Origin: Prosopis cineraria
Taxonomy: Eukaryota > Streptophyta > Magnoliopsida > Fabales > Fabaceae
Assembly (NCBI RefSeq): GCF_029017545.1
Contig: NW_026555337.1
Coordinates: forward strand, 34,008,221 to 34,072,220
Length of the DNA: 64,000 nucleotides
Direction: 5' to 3'
The notes under the pieces are model-generated. The model was not told the DNA's origin, made no database searches, and worked only from the letters and a program-made list of their open reading frames with translations. This document shows positions 11,642 through 24,203 of the stretch, piece by piece. Within the stretch, counting starts at the first letter, position 1, and each line of letters starts with the position of its first letter. The translations under genes were made by a program, and so were the position numbers.

Positions 11642-13969
11642 CTATTGATTTTCTTTGTATGAGATTCACATTTGAAAAATGTATTGACACCATTCTTCAA
11701 TTATCTTATTTATTTCTGCATCCTTGATTTCTTCAACATAAGAATTGTCATAGTATTGTAATATATAAATGATCCACCATAAATTGATTTTAATACATTA
11801 AATTTTTTATAATTTAAAAGTTAATATTGTTGACATATCATCTCGGGAATTATGCTCTTGTTATGGATAACGATGTCCTTCATGAACCTCATGATGTAAA
11901 AGCCACAATCCAAGCTATTTTTCTTTTGTCTTGGACAGTAAAAATTAAAGAATCGATGAATATGTATTAATGCATTGAATTTTAATTTAATAAATGATTT
12001 CAATTATCTTAATTATATTTCAGTGTAGGCCGTATCAAAATTTGTAAAGAACCTTGGAATTGATTGTTTTGTGTTAGTGCGGTATAACACAATTGCCCTA
12101 ACGAAATAGTAAAAAATATGTTAGTATAAAATTTAAATAATTAAATAAATATGTGAAATATTTTATACACTTACGTATTAATCAACTCTAATAAAATTTG
12201 TCACCTCTCTGGTTCCCCTCCAAGAGAATCAAGATAATATATCTTTAGAGTGTTGTCAAATGGTTCGGCAGCGATCAACATCCAATGGTCCCTAATAGTA
12301 TTAACAAGTGTTGTAAAATTATAATTAATCCATTAAATTAAAAATAAAAAAATTATTAAAATAAGTGAGAATTACGCTACCCTTGACAGTATGGTATTAT
12401 TATGAATAATGTTCCCTTTTGAGCCCTTGCTTTGAAATTTTAGCTTAATGCCTTTGCTTATTCTAAAATTTTATCACTTTTAATTAAAACATATACACCC
12501 ACTTCATGAGGACTAATGAAAACAAAATTCGTTTGTAGATCGAAAGGGACAACATATTTGTCATACAAGCACCTATTATAAATATAAGAAATGGATTAGT
12601 TTATATTTAAAATATTAACTATTCATATATGGAAAAAAATTACCGTATGTAGAAGCTGAGAATAATGAGACTAGTCATATCATATTGAAGCACTTCATTA
12701 ATAACATCAAGCAAAAACATATCATATCAGTTTTCACCATATATACCAGCCTCGAACAGGATTTGTAGGACTAAAGGATTAGACCTATGAATCATTGCAT
12801 ATGCCTAGAGTAAATTTCTATGTTGGCTTGGCAATTGATGCTCTTGTTCAGGCATAGCTTTATTGGAGACTGCCTTTTTAGAGGAGAGCTAGATTGAGGT
12901 ATCATCTTTTTTTTTTATTGTGTATCTTTGCTAGTTTTTTTTTAGACTTGGCATCTTAATTTGACTAGCTTGCTATCCAATAAAACTACCCATCGCCTCT
13001 CCAACAATCCCTGCATCCTTAGTGGGAATAGGTAGCGGATAGTTCAAATCATTCGCCACATCAATAGCAACACGTACATAGGACGTAGGGAGTGGCATAT
13101 TATGTAGCATGCTCCCGACAAATTAAACATCTAACCGATAGCAACCACATGACCATTCGGGCTATTTGCCAACAACTCACATAGGCTCTCACCCTATATT
13201 AATAAGTAATATACCATATAAAGTTATGGAAAATAGAAATAGTGAAACATAACTGAAATAAATTAATAATATTTTACCTTAGGGAGATTTTTAACAGGCT
13301 GCATGACACTGTAACTACCTTTCCTACTAGGATTGATATGGAACTCTACCTCCCGCCTCTCCTTGTCCTTTAGCAAAGCTTCAGTCATGTCCCGTTACCT
13401 AGATAGCTCCTCTTTCAGGGTAGCAATCTCAGCCCTTACACCCATATCCTCTGTTGACCTTGCCTTCTTCTGTGAGCCGAATATTTGTTTTTTCAAAAAA
13501 CTGAAGCCATATTCCCTAACTTGACCAAGGTGTTCGGGATTACCTAATGCCTTGCTTAAGACATCATCAGGCATGCCACTTTTCTTGATCTTAGCCTATG
13601 CAATATATAGTAAGAAAGTTAAATTAGTTGATTGAGTATAAAAAAATGTTATGTTAAGTTAATGTACTTACACTTGTCGGCAAGCTCCTGAACATGTTCA
13701 TCAATAATGTTTCCTTCTTTATTGGTTTGGCTTTCTATGAAGAGTCTGTGACATGAAACTAAGCTTGCCCTTGAACCCTTTCGCGTGATCTATGAATTTA
13801 AATAAATTTGAATGTTAGTATAGTACATATATCCATGAAATAAGCTAGAATTATATAGTATAAATATTAACTTATCATTTATTGCTCAATTCCTGCATAT
13901 TCTATGCGCCTCTTCTTGTAAATGTATAGATCTTTCTCATGCAACTCTTTCTTTTTATGGATCAACTCC
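11642..13969 (-). pseudogene. CACTA-2 second gene: truncated Ptta/En/Spm-type protein with C48 protease domain
   Basis: Read right to left. The first exon preserved starts near 13969 with ELIHKKKELHEKDLYIYKK, the third coding block of the CACTA-3 gene. The sequence joins directly to the 3' flank of the transposase gene, so about 700 bp (start codon and first two blocks) are deleted. Then come a PEHPGR-type region (ALGNPEHLGQVREYGF) near 13540, a helical stretch (IATLKEELS), and the protease domain. In it WMLIAAEPFDNT (near 12290), YYLDSLGGEP (near 12240) and RQKKNSLDCGFYIMRFM (near 11900) carry the Asp, Gln and Cys expected for a C48 peptidase. The C-terminus is INKIIEEWCQYIF. Several exon stops make it non-functional. 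Confidence 0.8.
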
Positions 13970-14127
13970 TGTGTTAAAAATAAACTACATAATAAATAAT
14001 TTACAGGTTTAATGTAAATCACACATTATAAAACAAATATAGCACATAATAAATAACAACATTTATGTCTTTGTTAAAAATAGTTTTCAAATACAACATT
14101 TATGACTGTTGGTACACAATAAGTAAT

Positions 14128-17100
14128 TTAAATCATACAAAACAAGTAACCTATAGGTTTAAATTGTTCTTTTTTTTTTACGTTCTTTATCTTTGCTCGA
14201 ATGCTTCTACCTCTTTTCTTTGACATCCAAATGCCTTCATTATGATCATTTCTCATATAAAAGGCTTCATTCTCAATAAAGTAACTTTTAAATGATATCC
14301 CTATAAATGGATCATCTTCAACTATAGAATCATTCATATTTTTGTTTATTTTATTGCTTAATAAAATGATAGACTAATTTACTTTAGCTGAATTAGGAAC
14401 AAAGAACACTTGTTGAGCTTGTGAAGCCAAAATAAAAGGCTTATCTTTATAACCTTGTCTATTAAGATCTACCATTAAGAACCCTAAGTCATCAACTTTA
14501 AGACCATTTTTACGATCAACCCACTTACAACCAAAAACTAAAAATTGAAATTTGATGTAATCTAACTGCCAAATATGCTCAATTATCCCAAAGTACGACA
14601 TTTTTGCATACAAGAAATTTTTGTCTTTAGTACTTGATATATGCATTGCTTTGACTATAAGAGTTACACCACTATTTTGCATTGTGCTTCGATCATCTTG
14701 CTTTTTGGTATAAAATGTGTACCCATTAATTAATATGATAGCTAGTGAAGGAAAGAACTTGTTTATTTGGACCTCTTGCCAACCATTTTAATTTTTCAGA
14801 AACTGAATTAGGATTGGCAGTCAACTTTTCAAAAATGTGCTATTTCAGTCAAACTGTAAAACTCTTATTATGCTTGTTTGCATACCAAATCTCCAATCTA
14901 TTAGGGTTATCCTACATAAGCTCGGCCATGTGCATCTCTACATACTCCTCAACCTTTATAGAGTTGTGTAGTACATATAAATGTGCTTGTTCTCATTGTA
15001 AGTTAGAGATTGTAACTACTTTATTGCCCATAATTCCTTCTCCATCAGCTCTACCATCATGCTGAGAAGTCAGAAGACCAATATGGTTGATATTTGATAA
15101 GTATTCAGTACAAAATTCAACTTCCTCCTCATAAATGTATCGTTCAACTCTATAACCTTTAGGCCTACTCCGATTTTTCACATATCCTTTTAGTATCTTC
15201 ATGTAATGCTCAAATGAATACATCTATCTCAAGAAACCTGGGCCACACATTTGTATCTCTCTAACCAAATAAATAGTGGGGTGTACCATTATATCAAAGA
15301 ATGTAGGCAAAAAATACATTTCAAGTTCACACAAGATTAACACAATTAGGCTTTGCAATTTTGGCAATTTTGTTAGGCTAATCACTTTACTACATATAGA
15401 CTTGAAGAAGAAACACAATTTTGTGATTGTGGCTCGAACTGTATTAGGTAAAATAGAACATATAGCCACTGGAATGAAATTTTCCATCAACATGTGGCAG
15501 TTATGCAATTTTAAATCCCTTAACTTCAAATCCTTCAATGACACAAGGCCCTTAATATTTGAAGAGTACTCCTCTTAAACTTTAACAGTAGCAAGCGATT
15601 CACAAAAAGTCTTCTTTTCTTTTCTAGACAGTGTATGAGCTGCTGCATGAAGATATGTGCGACTTCCCTTCTCTTGCAGAGCCAACTCTTCCTTTATCCC
15701 CATAAAAATCATATCAAGTCTTGGCTTAATACCATATTTGATCTTTCTCAGAATATGAAGTAATATACCAATCAAACTGTCACACACATTTTTCTCAATG
15801 TACATAACATCAAGAAAATATCTCATATATAAGGATTTTCAATATAGTAGGTAAAAAAAAAATAGACCTATTCTTCCACCCACATGTCTCAAGATGCTTT
15901 ACAAAAGGTTTGCTAAACTCGATATTTAAATTCTTCACCTTATTAAAATGTTGCTCGCCTATCAATGGCAAATGCGCCTTACTTTCTTCTAAATCCCCAT
16001 TGAAAGCTTTTTTAGGCATCAATAATAATGATCAGCATGCAACTATCTATGATGTTTGAGATAGATGTTTTTTATACCATGTTCTAATCTCACTGAATAT
16101 GTGCCCTCTTCACAAATAGGACATCTGAGTTTTCCTTTGATACTATACCTTGACAAATTACCATATGCTAGAAAATCATTAATTGTGCCAAACAACAATG
16201 CTCTTAAATTGAACCTTTCTTCTCTATATCTATCATATACCTCAACACCGTGCTCCCATAGCAATTTCAAATCTTTAATTAAATGAGCCAAATATATGTC
16301 TATGCCATTTCCTGACTATTTTGGCCCCGAAATTAGAATGGATAGCATTATATATTTTCACTTTATACATAACCATAGAGGTAAGTTGTAAATTACTAAA
16401 ATAACTGGCCATATATTGTGATTTCTACTTTGAAGCCCATATGGTTTCATTCCATTAGTAGATAATACGAGTCGAAGGTTTCTATCTTTTGCTTCAAAAT
16501 TAGGGTAATCGAGATTAATTTTTTCCATTGAGAAGAGTTAGCTGGATGTCAAAGCTTCCCATCTTTGATCCATTCATCCGCATGCCATGTTAATTTTTTT
16601 GCATCTTCTGCACTATTATGCAGCCGTCTAAATCTAGGTACAATAGGAAAGTACCATAATGCCTTCTCTAGACTTTTCCAGTTCTCTTTGTAGCGCAAGG
16701 CATTACATTTTGGACACTCCATTAATATTTCATACTCATTTTTAAATAATATGCAATTATTAAGACAGGCGTGTATTTTCTTATAACTCATGCCAATTGA
16801 GCATAGCATTTGTTTTACCTCATACATAGTCCTTGGAAGCTCGTTATTCGTAGGTAAAAGTTGTTTTATAAGTGTAAGATTTTCTATAAAGGTCTTATCA
16901 CTCCATCCATTGCTCACTTTCAAGTTGTACAATTTCAACACCGCTGACAACTTTGTGAATTCAATGTAACCAGTATACAAGGGCTTCTCTACATCACTTT
17001 TCAACATCTCTAACATTTCAGGACAATCCTCAAGTTCCCTTTCAATTGCATTGGCCATCTCTTTAAGACAATCACCCTTATAAGTATCTGTGTCATAATC

Positions 17101-17382
17101 ATCTGATTCAAAGCTTCCTTTATAGTTTCAATTACTAGTACACTCATCCTCTCTAGTCTCTCCATGCTTATGCCAATACTTGTAATTTTCATCAATTTCA
17201 TAGCACATTAAATGGTCTTCCAACTCAAATGCACTAATTTGCTTCAAAAGACCACATTTTACATAAGAGCACACTATTCTTCTAGGGTTTTTTACATGCT
17301 CAAGAGAAAACCTCATAAACTCTTTCACACCATTCAAATACTCTTTACTTAATCAATTAGCAGACATCCATTCTTTATCCAT
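14128..17382 (-). pseudogene. CACTA-2 transposase (tnp2 type) with DUF4218 and DUF4216-like regions
   Basis: Read right to left from the ATG at 17382 (MDKEWMSAN). Domains in order: transposase-associated N-terminus (NGVKEFMRFSLEHV, a Cys-rich CSYVKCGLL and a HWKH-like YKYWHKHGE) to 17130; tnp2 region 17058-16549 (SNGWSDKTFIENLTLIKQLL, CPKCNALRYKENW, WYFPIVPRFRRLH, LTWHADEW); a catalytic part with TINDFLAYGN and CPICEEGTYS (16230-16100); YLDVMYIEKNVCDSLIGILL (about 15800); DUF4218 (15540-15220) and DUF4216-like (14682-14374, SYFGIIEHIWQLDYIKF), then a basic tail to 14128. Several frameshifts and stops lie between blocks, for example after DGKL at 16549. In living relatives it cuts and joins the element ends. 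Confidence 0.85.
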
Positions 17383-18589
17383 AACTTTAATCTAAAAGAC
17401 AATTCATTCAAGAAAATGTGATTAGTGACTCATGAATATGGAGAGGAAAGGAATGATAGAAAGATTATCAATAAAGAAATTGAGTACTCTATATATAATA
17501 TAGAGTAATTAATGAATTATGAGGCACAATGCATGAGCATTCACATATTCCTTCAACCGTCAAAAAAAATTCGGCAGCATAACGGCATAAAGAAAGTATT
17601 TCCCAGGCTAAAACCCTCTTTTCAATCCTTGCGTCTCACTCAACAAACTAATTTTAACTATATACAATCACAACACCAATAAAATTCTCATAAAATATCA
17701 TTTTCAAATTAACTCTGATTATTATAAAATTATATCTAAAATTCATTCAAAAATCATAGAAAAAAGAAAAACACTATAAAAATTATTTTGAATCAATGTT
17801 TTCTGTTTCATTGATCATTCTAAGGTTACACATATCCTATATTAGCAATCCCAAGCCAAGAAAAAATCATTCTTTATCAAATGTAAAAATGTCAATAAAA
17901 TAACAATGATTTTATAGAAATCGCGCGTCAGTTTCGATCACCAAAATGAACTCCAATTGTAATAAAAATTGGCACACTAGTACATTTCAATATGTATTTT
18001 TGAACGATAAAACTACTCTAATCAAACAAGGCACATAATTTAAATTAAAAATTATTGAAATAAATCAGTCAAAATTCATAGAAAAATACAATTATCGTAA
18101 ATATTCCATTTTGATCAGTAATTTTTATCTTAATAATCATCCTAAGGCTAATTATATCATTTACTACCATTCTCAAGTCAATAACACATCAAATATTAAC
18201 AATTTTTGACACCCCACAATATCGAAATGGGCAACAAATGAGGAGAAATTTAAACAAGAAAAATCAACTAATAAAACAATCCATAACATTAAATAAATCA
18301 ATCCCATAATCTACAAATCTAAGGATATTGGAAGAAAATGAAGAAAAATCACATAAATCACACACCCACGTACTTTGAAGAAGAGAGGATGAAATACGAA
18401 GAGGAAGCAAATAAGACAGCAACGGAAGGCGTAGGTGGTGGCACTTTCACGTCAGAGAGGACGAAGATGGTCGACGGCAACAATGGAGGAAGATTGAGAG
18501 ATTTCTACTGATTTCGTGTGCAAGTGGAGAAGAGAGAAAATGCAAGAAGGCGAACAGATGGAAAGAAAAATGAGACTGAATACTGATTA

Positions 18590-19072
18590 AAAAAGGGAAT
18601 AAATGATGGTGTTTTAAACACCTATCATTTAAAGTTTAAAATTTTTTATTTTGTTTATTTTAAGAAACTAAAACGTTGGCAACAATATATGACGGGTTTT
18701 TAAAATACCCATTGTATATTGTTTAGACGTTAAATTAAAATACCTGTCATTTAAAGTTTAATTTTTTTTATTTTTTTCTTGCAGAAAATGAAAAATTGGA
18801 CTACAATAAATACCCATCATTTATTGTCAGACTTTAAATAATGTGTGTTTAAAACACCCGTCATTTAAAGTTTATTTTCTTATTCATTTTTTTAAATTAA
18901 GAAACTGAAATGTTTTTTAACCTTTAAATGGTGGATGTTTTTAAAAACCCATCATTTAAAGTGTGACAATATCATTTATATTCTGACCATCTTTCGCCTC
19001 TCTTATATATGACATGTTTTTATTTAACCGTTATTTTTTATAGCATCTTATATTTATATTTTTGTAGTATTG
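18590..19072 (-). repeat. CACTA-2 subterminal repeats, transposase-proximal end
   Basis: Diverged copies of the ATGACGGGT motif alternate with complements such as ACCCGTCATTTAAAG, ending in TTTTTGTAGTATTG. The outer 80 bp match the left end of CACTA-3 closely (ACTACAAAAA, ATAAATATAAGA, GTCATATAT). The adjacent 18400-18560 is the transposase leader. Confidence 0.88.
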
Positions 19073-19150
19073 TTGCATCACGCACTAATTATATAATTAC
19101 TAAACAGCCCCATGTATTCTTTTTTACCTTGGAGCATAATTATTAAGAAA

Positions 19151-19285
19151 ATGAGTCATCCTTCTCGGCAAGAGACGGAGCTGGTGAACATAGAAACTGC
19201 TCATCACCATGAAGAGGATAAAATGAGATTTCTCTATGACGCAGCATACAAAGGGTGTGTGTGTTCCGACATTATGCAACCTTAA
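19151..19285 (+). pseudogene. Ankyrin/PGG family first exon displaced by CACTA-2
   Basis: The frame MSHPSRQETELVNIETAHHH...MRFLYDAAYKGCV matches U3 (MSHPSRQETELMIIIETA) and copy C (MELINIETAHHHEEDKMRIL). A 10 bp insertion at 19268-19277 relative to U3 breaks the frame after KGCV and gives a stop at 19283. CACTA-2 lies 78 bp upstream of the start codon and separates it from its leader and promoter in U1. No ankyrin repeats follow: downstream sequence is unrelated AT-rich DNA, so only the N-terminus remains. Functional relatives are membrane-associated ankyrin proteins with a C-terminal PGG domain, several of which act in plant defence or salt responses. Confidence 0.75.
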
Positions 19286-19599
19286 ATTCCCTATCACAAG
19301 TGCTAGGACTTGTTAATATTTAAACAAATTGAAAGTTCAGATATCAAATATTTTGCATTTAGCAACTTAATTTGATGAAATGAATTTGTCAGTTGAATCT
19401 ATTCTTTTATATATCTCAAATAAAATCTGTTTTCAAGTGAGCACCTACTTGTAATTGCACAACAGGAGAGGGGGAGTGGGGGGACAGTTCTTTCTTTTTT
19501 TTTTTTATGTCAAATCAATTGTTTGTTATTGATTAGTCCACGAAATTGATGTCATCAGTGCTTGTCCTTTTCAATTTGATTATATTGTCGCAGCATTGT

Positions 19600-20640
19600 C
19601 TGAGTCATGTAATACCCGTTTGTTATAAAACTATATAACATGGATTTCACATTTGTTAAAATACTCCTAAAGAGATAGAATACCGAAAAAAAATTAGTCT
19701 AATATTTATTGCAATGAAAAATAGTGTAATAAATAAAGATAGTGTGTAAAACAATTAATAAAATAATAATTAAAAAAGATCAACATAATCTCTGTTTTAG
19801 CAGGATCTACTCCTTGTAATAAATTAAAAAAGAAATTAAGATAATACAAATGGAAACAAACCAACTTGTAAATTAAATACTGTTATTAGGATAGAAGTGA
19901 ATATAACATATTCATGTTCCTTTCCAACAAGAAACATAGAGAAAACGACAAAGCAAGAATTCTTTATAATAATTAGAACCCGTTTCAAACTTTCAAAAAG
20001 AAGCTTTGTCTTTATATGCCGGTGGTGGTGACTGAAAAAAAAAAAAGTGAGTTGACAATATCAACAACCTAACCTTATCTTTTCTACTTTACATGTATTA
20101 TATTATTTTTACCCTAATCCCATGTGGCCCCTAGGCCCCAGGTCCCCTGACCAGTTACTGTATGTTTAGCGTATAGGAATATAATATTTCCTTTTTATTT
20201 TTTTGGGCTGCATAGGAATATTCTTTACAAAAAGAAATGGGAAGACTAGTAGAAATGAATGGAATAATAACTTAAGAATATTTAACCAAAAGAAGAAAAA
20301 TGGTCCAAGTGTTCTTAAAGTCCAGTATCCTATCTATATATGGGTGGAATGGGAGGTTGTTTTAATTTCTGGGAAAATTAGTCCCACGTTCTTATTGGCA
20401 CTATTAATAACTTAACTTATTCACCATGTCATCATATCAAGCAATCCATGTCATTTGGACATATTAGTGGCCTAGCTAACTTGAGAATGAGGAAGGGTGT
20501 TAATTATTTTATTAAATGTAATTAAAGTAAGATTAATTTTTTCAATTGGGTGTAGTTTCGTACTTTGTTTATTTTAACATATCGTTCTTGTTATATATGA
20601 AGTTTCATCAATGGTTATGTGCATTTGCATCTAATTAATG
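19600..20640 (+). repeat. Duplicated unit U2
   Basis: Second copy of the unit described at 9340. It starts with TTATAAAACTATATA (near 19622), is interrupted by about 360 bp of unrelated sequence (19655-20015), then follows U1 from GGTGACTGAAAAAA through CATAGGAATATTCTTTACAA and AAATGAATGGAATAA to CTTGTTATATATGAAG near 20610. The ankyrin leader and start codon do not follow, so the copy is truncated. The short frame at 20203 is not conserved among copies. Confidence 0.72.
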
Positions 20641-22280
20641 GCTTAGATTAAGACAATCATTCAACTTGAAAGTTTAATAATACTACTCAACTGATGCACC
20701 ATAATATTCTTAATATTAATCTCTCATTTCTTATCAGCTCTATGAGGAGAGAAATAAAGTGAGATATCTGTTTGTATGTCAACATATACATATATATATA
20801 TATATATATATATGCACATCCATATTCACGGAATATGATTCTTTAGCATATTTTGGATGGATGTGTTCAGTGCTCTGTCAAAGGACGAAGCTTTTTCAAA
20901 TGCATCCAAATGAAGTCAAGTCATTGAGTACTCTCAATCTCAAACGGTGAATGCTCTCCCTCAGTTCATATCAGTAATTGAAGGTGACTTGGTTCCATTA
21001 TCACGTCATTTTATTTTAGGATGATAAAACTTTCAATCCTTCAAATTTATCTTCAATTATCAATTTAATTTAAACCGTCTAAACTAATGAACCAATTTAT
21101 TAAATTTTTTTACAATTTATATAATTTTTTATTTCAAAAAATATAAAATAAAAAAAATTAAATTTAAACTATCTAAATTAAATCTTGATAATTCAAATTA
21201 TGTACCTCCTGCGTGGAGGTATGGAGAAAGCTTCCCTTCGACTCTCCATATGTATATATAGCATTGTCTATTATATCTGTCACCTGAGGATTTTCTGGCA
21301 GTGGTGCCATCGTTAATAGTGACTTTTCTAGCATTCGACGACTAAGGGATAAGGATGGAATTCCGTAGACAGTTATTTTAAAAAAATTACAGGAAAACAA
21401 GATGAAATTACTGGTCAAATATGAGGGTGAAATAAAAAAAAAAAGGTTAAACATGGGCCTAAATTATAGACTATAAACAATTTGAACTTTGAGCTCATAT
21501 TTATTGTATTTTAAATTCTAAACAGTTAAAGAAACGTCCATCACTGTCAGTCCAGAAATTCTCCCCCAACCCTTCTGATCCTCTCTCCTTGTCTCTCTCT
21601 CCTCTCTGCCTCTCTCCTCCCTCTTAAGTAAACCCTGGCATGTTGTTGAAGGAGTAGCGGGCAAGGCCTGAAGCAAGTGCTAAAGCACTGTGGACTTTGT
21701 TTCCACGTTGGACGAAGGTGCTTTGTTTCCACGTATATTAAGGGTCCCGCAGTGTCGTTTTATTTTATGGGGAATAAATTATTGCGATTATAGAAAGGAT
21801 ATTCTAAAGTCCCAAAATACGCCGTTATTGAAATGAGAAGGGAGAATGGCAATTAAATCTTAATTGATTGAATTAATCATAATTAGGTCTTGACAAAATT
21901 TAAGAAAATGAGTTGAAAATATTAATTCAAATAATTGGAAATTCAAAATTTTTAATTAAAGATAAGACATTTAAGTTTTAAATTTAAATTTTAAATTGTA
22001 ACTGAGATTTTTTATTATAATAATTTAAATTAATATTTACAATTTATTTTTTAAAAAATATTTATTGAAAACCTATTTATCATTCATTTAACTATTTGAT
22101 ATTTAATTGTCATTCACCCAAATAAAAAAAAAAAACTGGACACAAAATGATCTTCTTCACTAGCAATTTTACTATGATCACATGCTTATGTACTACGGGA
22201 TTATATATAATTACAGTACGTAGCATTGTGATGTACATATTTTGCTACTACAATATTACAATAAATAGGATTTGGATCTA
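20641..22280. other. Intergenic, no gene established
   Basis: AT-rich. A minus-strand frame at 21454-21173 (93 codons) contains SLSRRMLEKSLLTMAPLPEN, and looks more protein-like than its surroundings, but I cannot place it in a family and there is no supporting second exon. A CT-rich tract lies at 21575-21625. Confidence 0.4.
20785..20813. repeat. (TA)n microsatellite
   Basis: A run of TA dinucleotides with a flanking CATATACA variant. Confidence 0.9.
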
Positions 22281-22281
22281 G

Positions 22282-22401
22282 TGAGTGACTTAAAAATACT
22301 TACTCAATGAGTGTCTCAAGTGGCATGATAATAATAGTTTGATGATCCAATAACTGCAATTGAGACACTCATTAAGTAGTGAGTGTATTTATAGGCCACT
22401 C
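22282..22401. mobile_element. Small foldback MITE-like element
   Basis: About 120 bp with inverted arms of roughly 40 bp. The left arm contains TGAGTGACTTAAAAATACTT and then AATGAGTGTCTCAA. The right arm, reverse complemented, contains TGAGTGGCCTATAAATACAC and then AATGAGTGTCTCAA. The loop is about 35 bp. A possible TA lies on both sides but with a base of ambiguity. A single related arm (ATGAGTGTCTCAAA) occurs at 59436. Confidence 0.6.
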
Positions 22402-22494
22402 ATAAAAACAAATCTCGAGAAATAAGGTGAAATATTATAATCAATTGGACCAAAATAATCACTATCAGAAAAAAGATAGGAATTATCCTAAAAA

Positions 22495-22905
22495 ACACAG
22501 GTGCAAATCTGCAACATCCATTTTCACTCCTCCAACTTCTTAACCTCTTGATTATCTTGGCACTTCTCTTGCAAATCCAAAATTGAAAGCGCAGTGTGAT
22601 TAACACCAAAATTAACCCAAGCAAGTTGGTCTATACCATAATTTTTACCCACATCATGGTCTGAATTGCATCCCCTTCCAAAAGATGAGGCGAGACCACT
22701 ATTGAGAGGGCACTTAAAAAGGCAAACGCAAGGGAAGAGAGAGTGATACGCATACCTAATGATAGCGACCATATCACAGCTTTATTCTTCATAGGAAACC
22801 CACTCACAAGCAAGAGGGTGACCCCAAGTGATGAATAAAAACTGACCGTAACAAAAATCAAATACTGCTGAAAGTCATCTTGGAGACGAAGGAATGAGAT
22901 TGCTT
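22495..22905 (-). pseudogene. Ankyrin/PGG protein, C-terminal fragment (copy A)
   Basis: Read right to left from 22905. IFVTVSFYSSLGVTLLLVSG followed by FPMKNKAVIWSLSLGMRITLSS and LAFAFLSALSIVV gives two to three hydrophobic segments, the membrane part that follows the PGG motif. After KIMV a frameshift leads to LGLILVLITLRFQFWICKRS and a basic tail. The gene is cut at 22905/22906 by the left end of CACTA-4, so the ankyrin repeats and PGG motif are missing on this side. The last 270 bp before the break are about 93% identical by eye to 51636-51900 of copy B, so A and B are paralogues or products of a rearrangement, not two halves of one gene. Confidence 0.8.
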
Positions 22906-23390
22906 CACTAGTGCAGAATTTGAATTTTATAGGGGACTTTTAATATTGGTTAAAACGCATCCGTTGTTGAAAGTAGAGGCGGTGATATTTTTGTAATATT
23001 AAAGGCCAATATAGAACTTTTAATAATGGGTGCGATCCACCCGCTGTTGAAAAGATGAATTTTAAAAAACAATTCAACTTTCAATAATGGGTGGTTCGAC
23101 TTGTTGAAAATTTCACACTATTGAAAATATTAATTAAAATTTTTTTAAAAAAACTTAATCTTTCAACAGTGGGTGGCCTTCACTCGCTATTGAAAGTGAA
23201 CTTTCAACAGCGGGTGAGGCCACCTGTTTTTGAAAGATGAATTTAAAAAAAAACAAAAAAAAAACTTATACTACTGTTGAAAGCTATAATTAAACATAAT
23301 AATTTTTTTTATATTCAACAGTGGGTGACATGTCACCCGCTATTGAAAATGATTCAAATTTACTAAAAAAATAAAAAACCTGCCCCCTTT
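22906..23390 (+). repeat. CACTA-4 left terminus and subterminal repeats
   Basis: The terminus CACTAGTGCAGAATTTG is followed by repeats of CTTTCAACAGCGGGTGAGGC, CACCCGCTGTTGAAAG and variants in both orientations. Pairs of opposite copies at 23159-23240 form a long hairpin. Confidence 0.85.
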
Positions 23391-24203
23391 TCAGTATTCA
23401 TCATCTTCCTCCTCCTTCCCCACATCTCCCCTGCGTCGTCTCCCCTTCTCCATTATCCATCTCCTTGTTCCTCCTCCCCCACACTATCAGCCACCACCCC
23501 CTCCCCTTTACCTCCCTGTCCATTCCCCTCCCCTCCCCGTCCCCGCCCCAATATCCCCCTCCCCTCATCCCCCCTCTACTCCCCCCACCCACCCCTTTTA
23601 CCTCGCCCTCTCCCCCTTACCTCCCCCTCAGCCCCCACCCACCTCCCCTCCCTATCGGCCCCCATCTGTTGCCTCCTAGTCAACCCCCCACCCTGCCGCC
23701 CCCTCCTTCCTCACCCTTTCAGCCTGTACCCCTGTCCCATTGCTCTATTACTCCAAGTACCTTTCTTTTTTTTAACTATTAATTTATATAGATTAATTAT
23801 TATTTAATTGTAATTTTATTTTTAATTATTATTTAAATAATTATTGTTGAATTACTTTTACTATTATTTTTATGTAGAATTGTTGTTGTTGTTGTTGGAT
23901 ATCTAATGTTTAGAAAAAAAATCCTAAAATTTTATTGATATTAATTGTTGTTGGAGTGCTGTTAGTGATTTCATAAGGCCTTAGGTGTTGCATGTGATTA
24001 TTTATTTTTTGTAAAATTATAAATTTTCTCTTGTACAATTTTTGGAGGTCTAATTTTTAGGGGAGATTCTACCAAAAAATTTTAAATCTATTATTTTCCC
24101 TAAATTAATTAAAATCATAGATTAATTAGGAATTTGTATTTTTTGAAATAGTTTGAAGATGATAACATGCACATTAGTTTTATTGTCCTCTAGGTAGTGA
24201 CAT
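23391..24203 (+). other. CACTA-4 transposase leader with a C-rich pyrimidine tract
   Basis: From 23400 to 23760 the plus strand is almost purely C/T, rich in CCCC runs and nearly free of G, unlike any other part of the window. The 105-codon frame there is a proline-rich artefact of composition. AT-rich sequence with GTTGTTGTTGTTG follows up to the transposase start. The position matches the 5' leader of other CACTA transposase genes. Confidence 0.6.

Larger units (their letters stand above)
10906..19072 (-). mobile_element. CACTA-2, complete but degenerate En/Spm-type transposon
   Basis: Length 8,167 bp, genes on the minus strand. The low-coordinate end is CAGTACTACGGAAAAA; the other end, reverse complemented, is CAATACTACAAAAATA. 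Both are one-base variants of CACTA. TTG is duplicated at 10903-10905 and 19073-19075. Removing the element plus one TTG gives AAAGTTGCATCACGCACTAA, which matches the uninterrupted leader AAACTTGCATCTCGCTTTAA in U3 at 59991 onward. Both termini carry arrays of the ATGACGGGTA subterminal repeat. Gene order and sequence match CACTA-3 closely. It lacks part of the second gene and carries many stops. Confidence 0.95.

Noticed and set aside
21173..21454. 93-codon minus-strand frame with SLSRRMLEKSLLTMAPLPEN
   Set aside because: Protein-like in part, but no family recognised, no splice context and no second copy; not enough for a gene call.
23465..23782. 105-codon proline-rich frame
   Set aside because: It arises from the C/T-only composition; there is no complexity typical of a protein.
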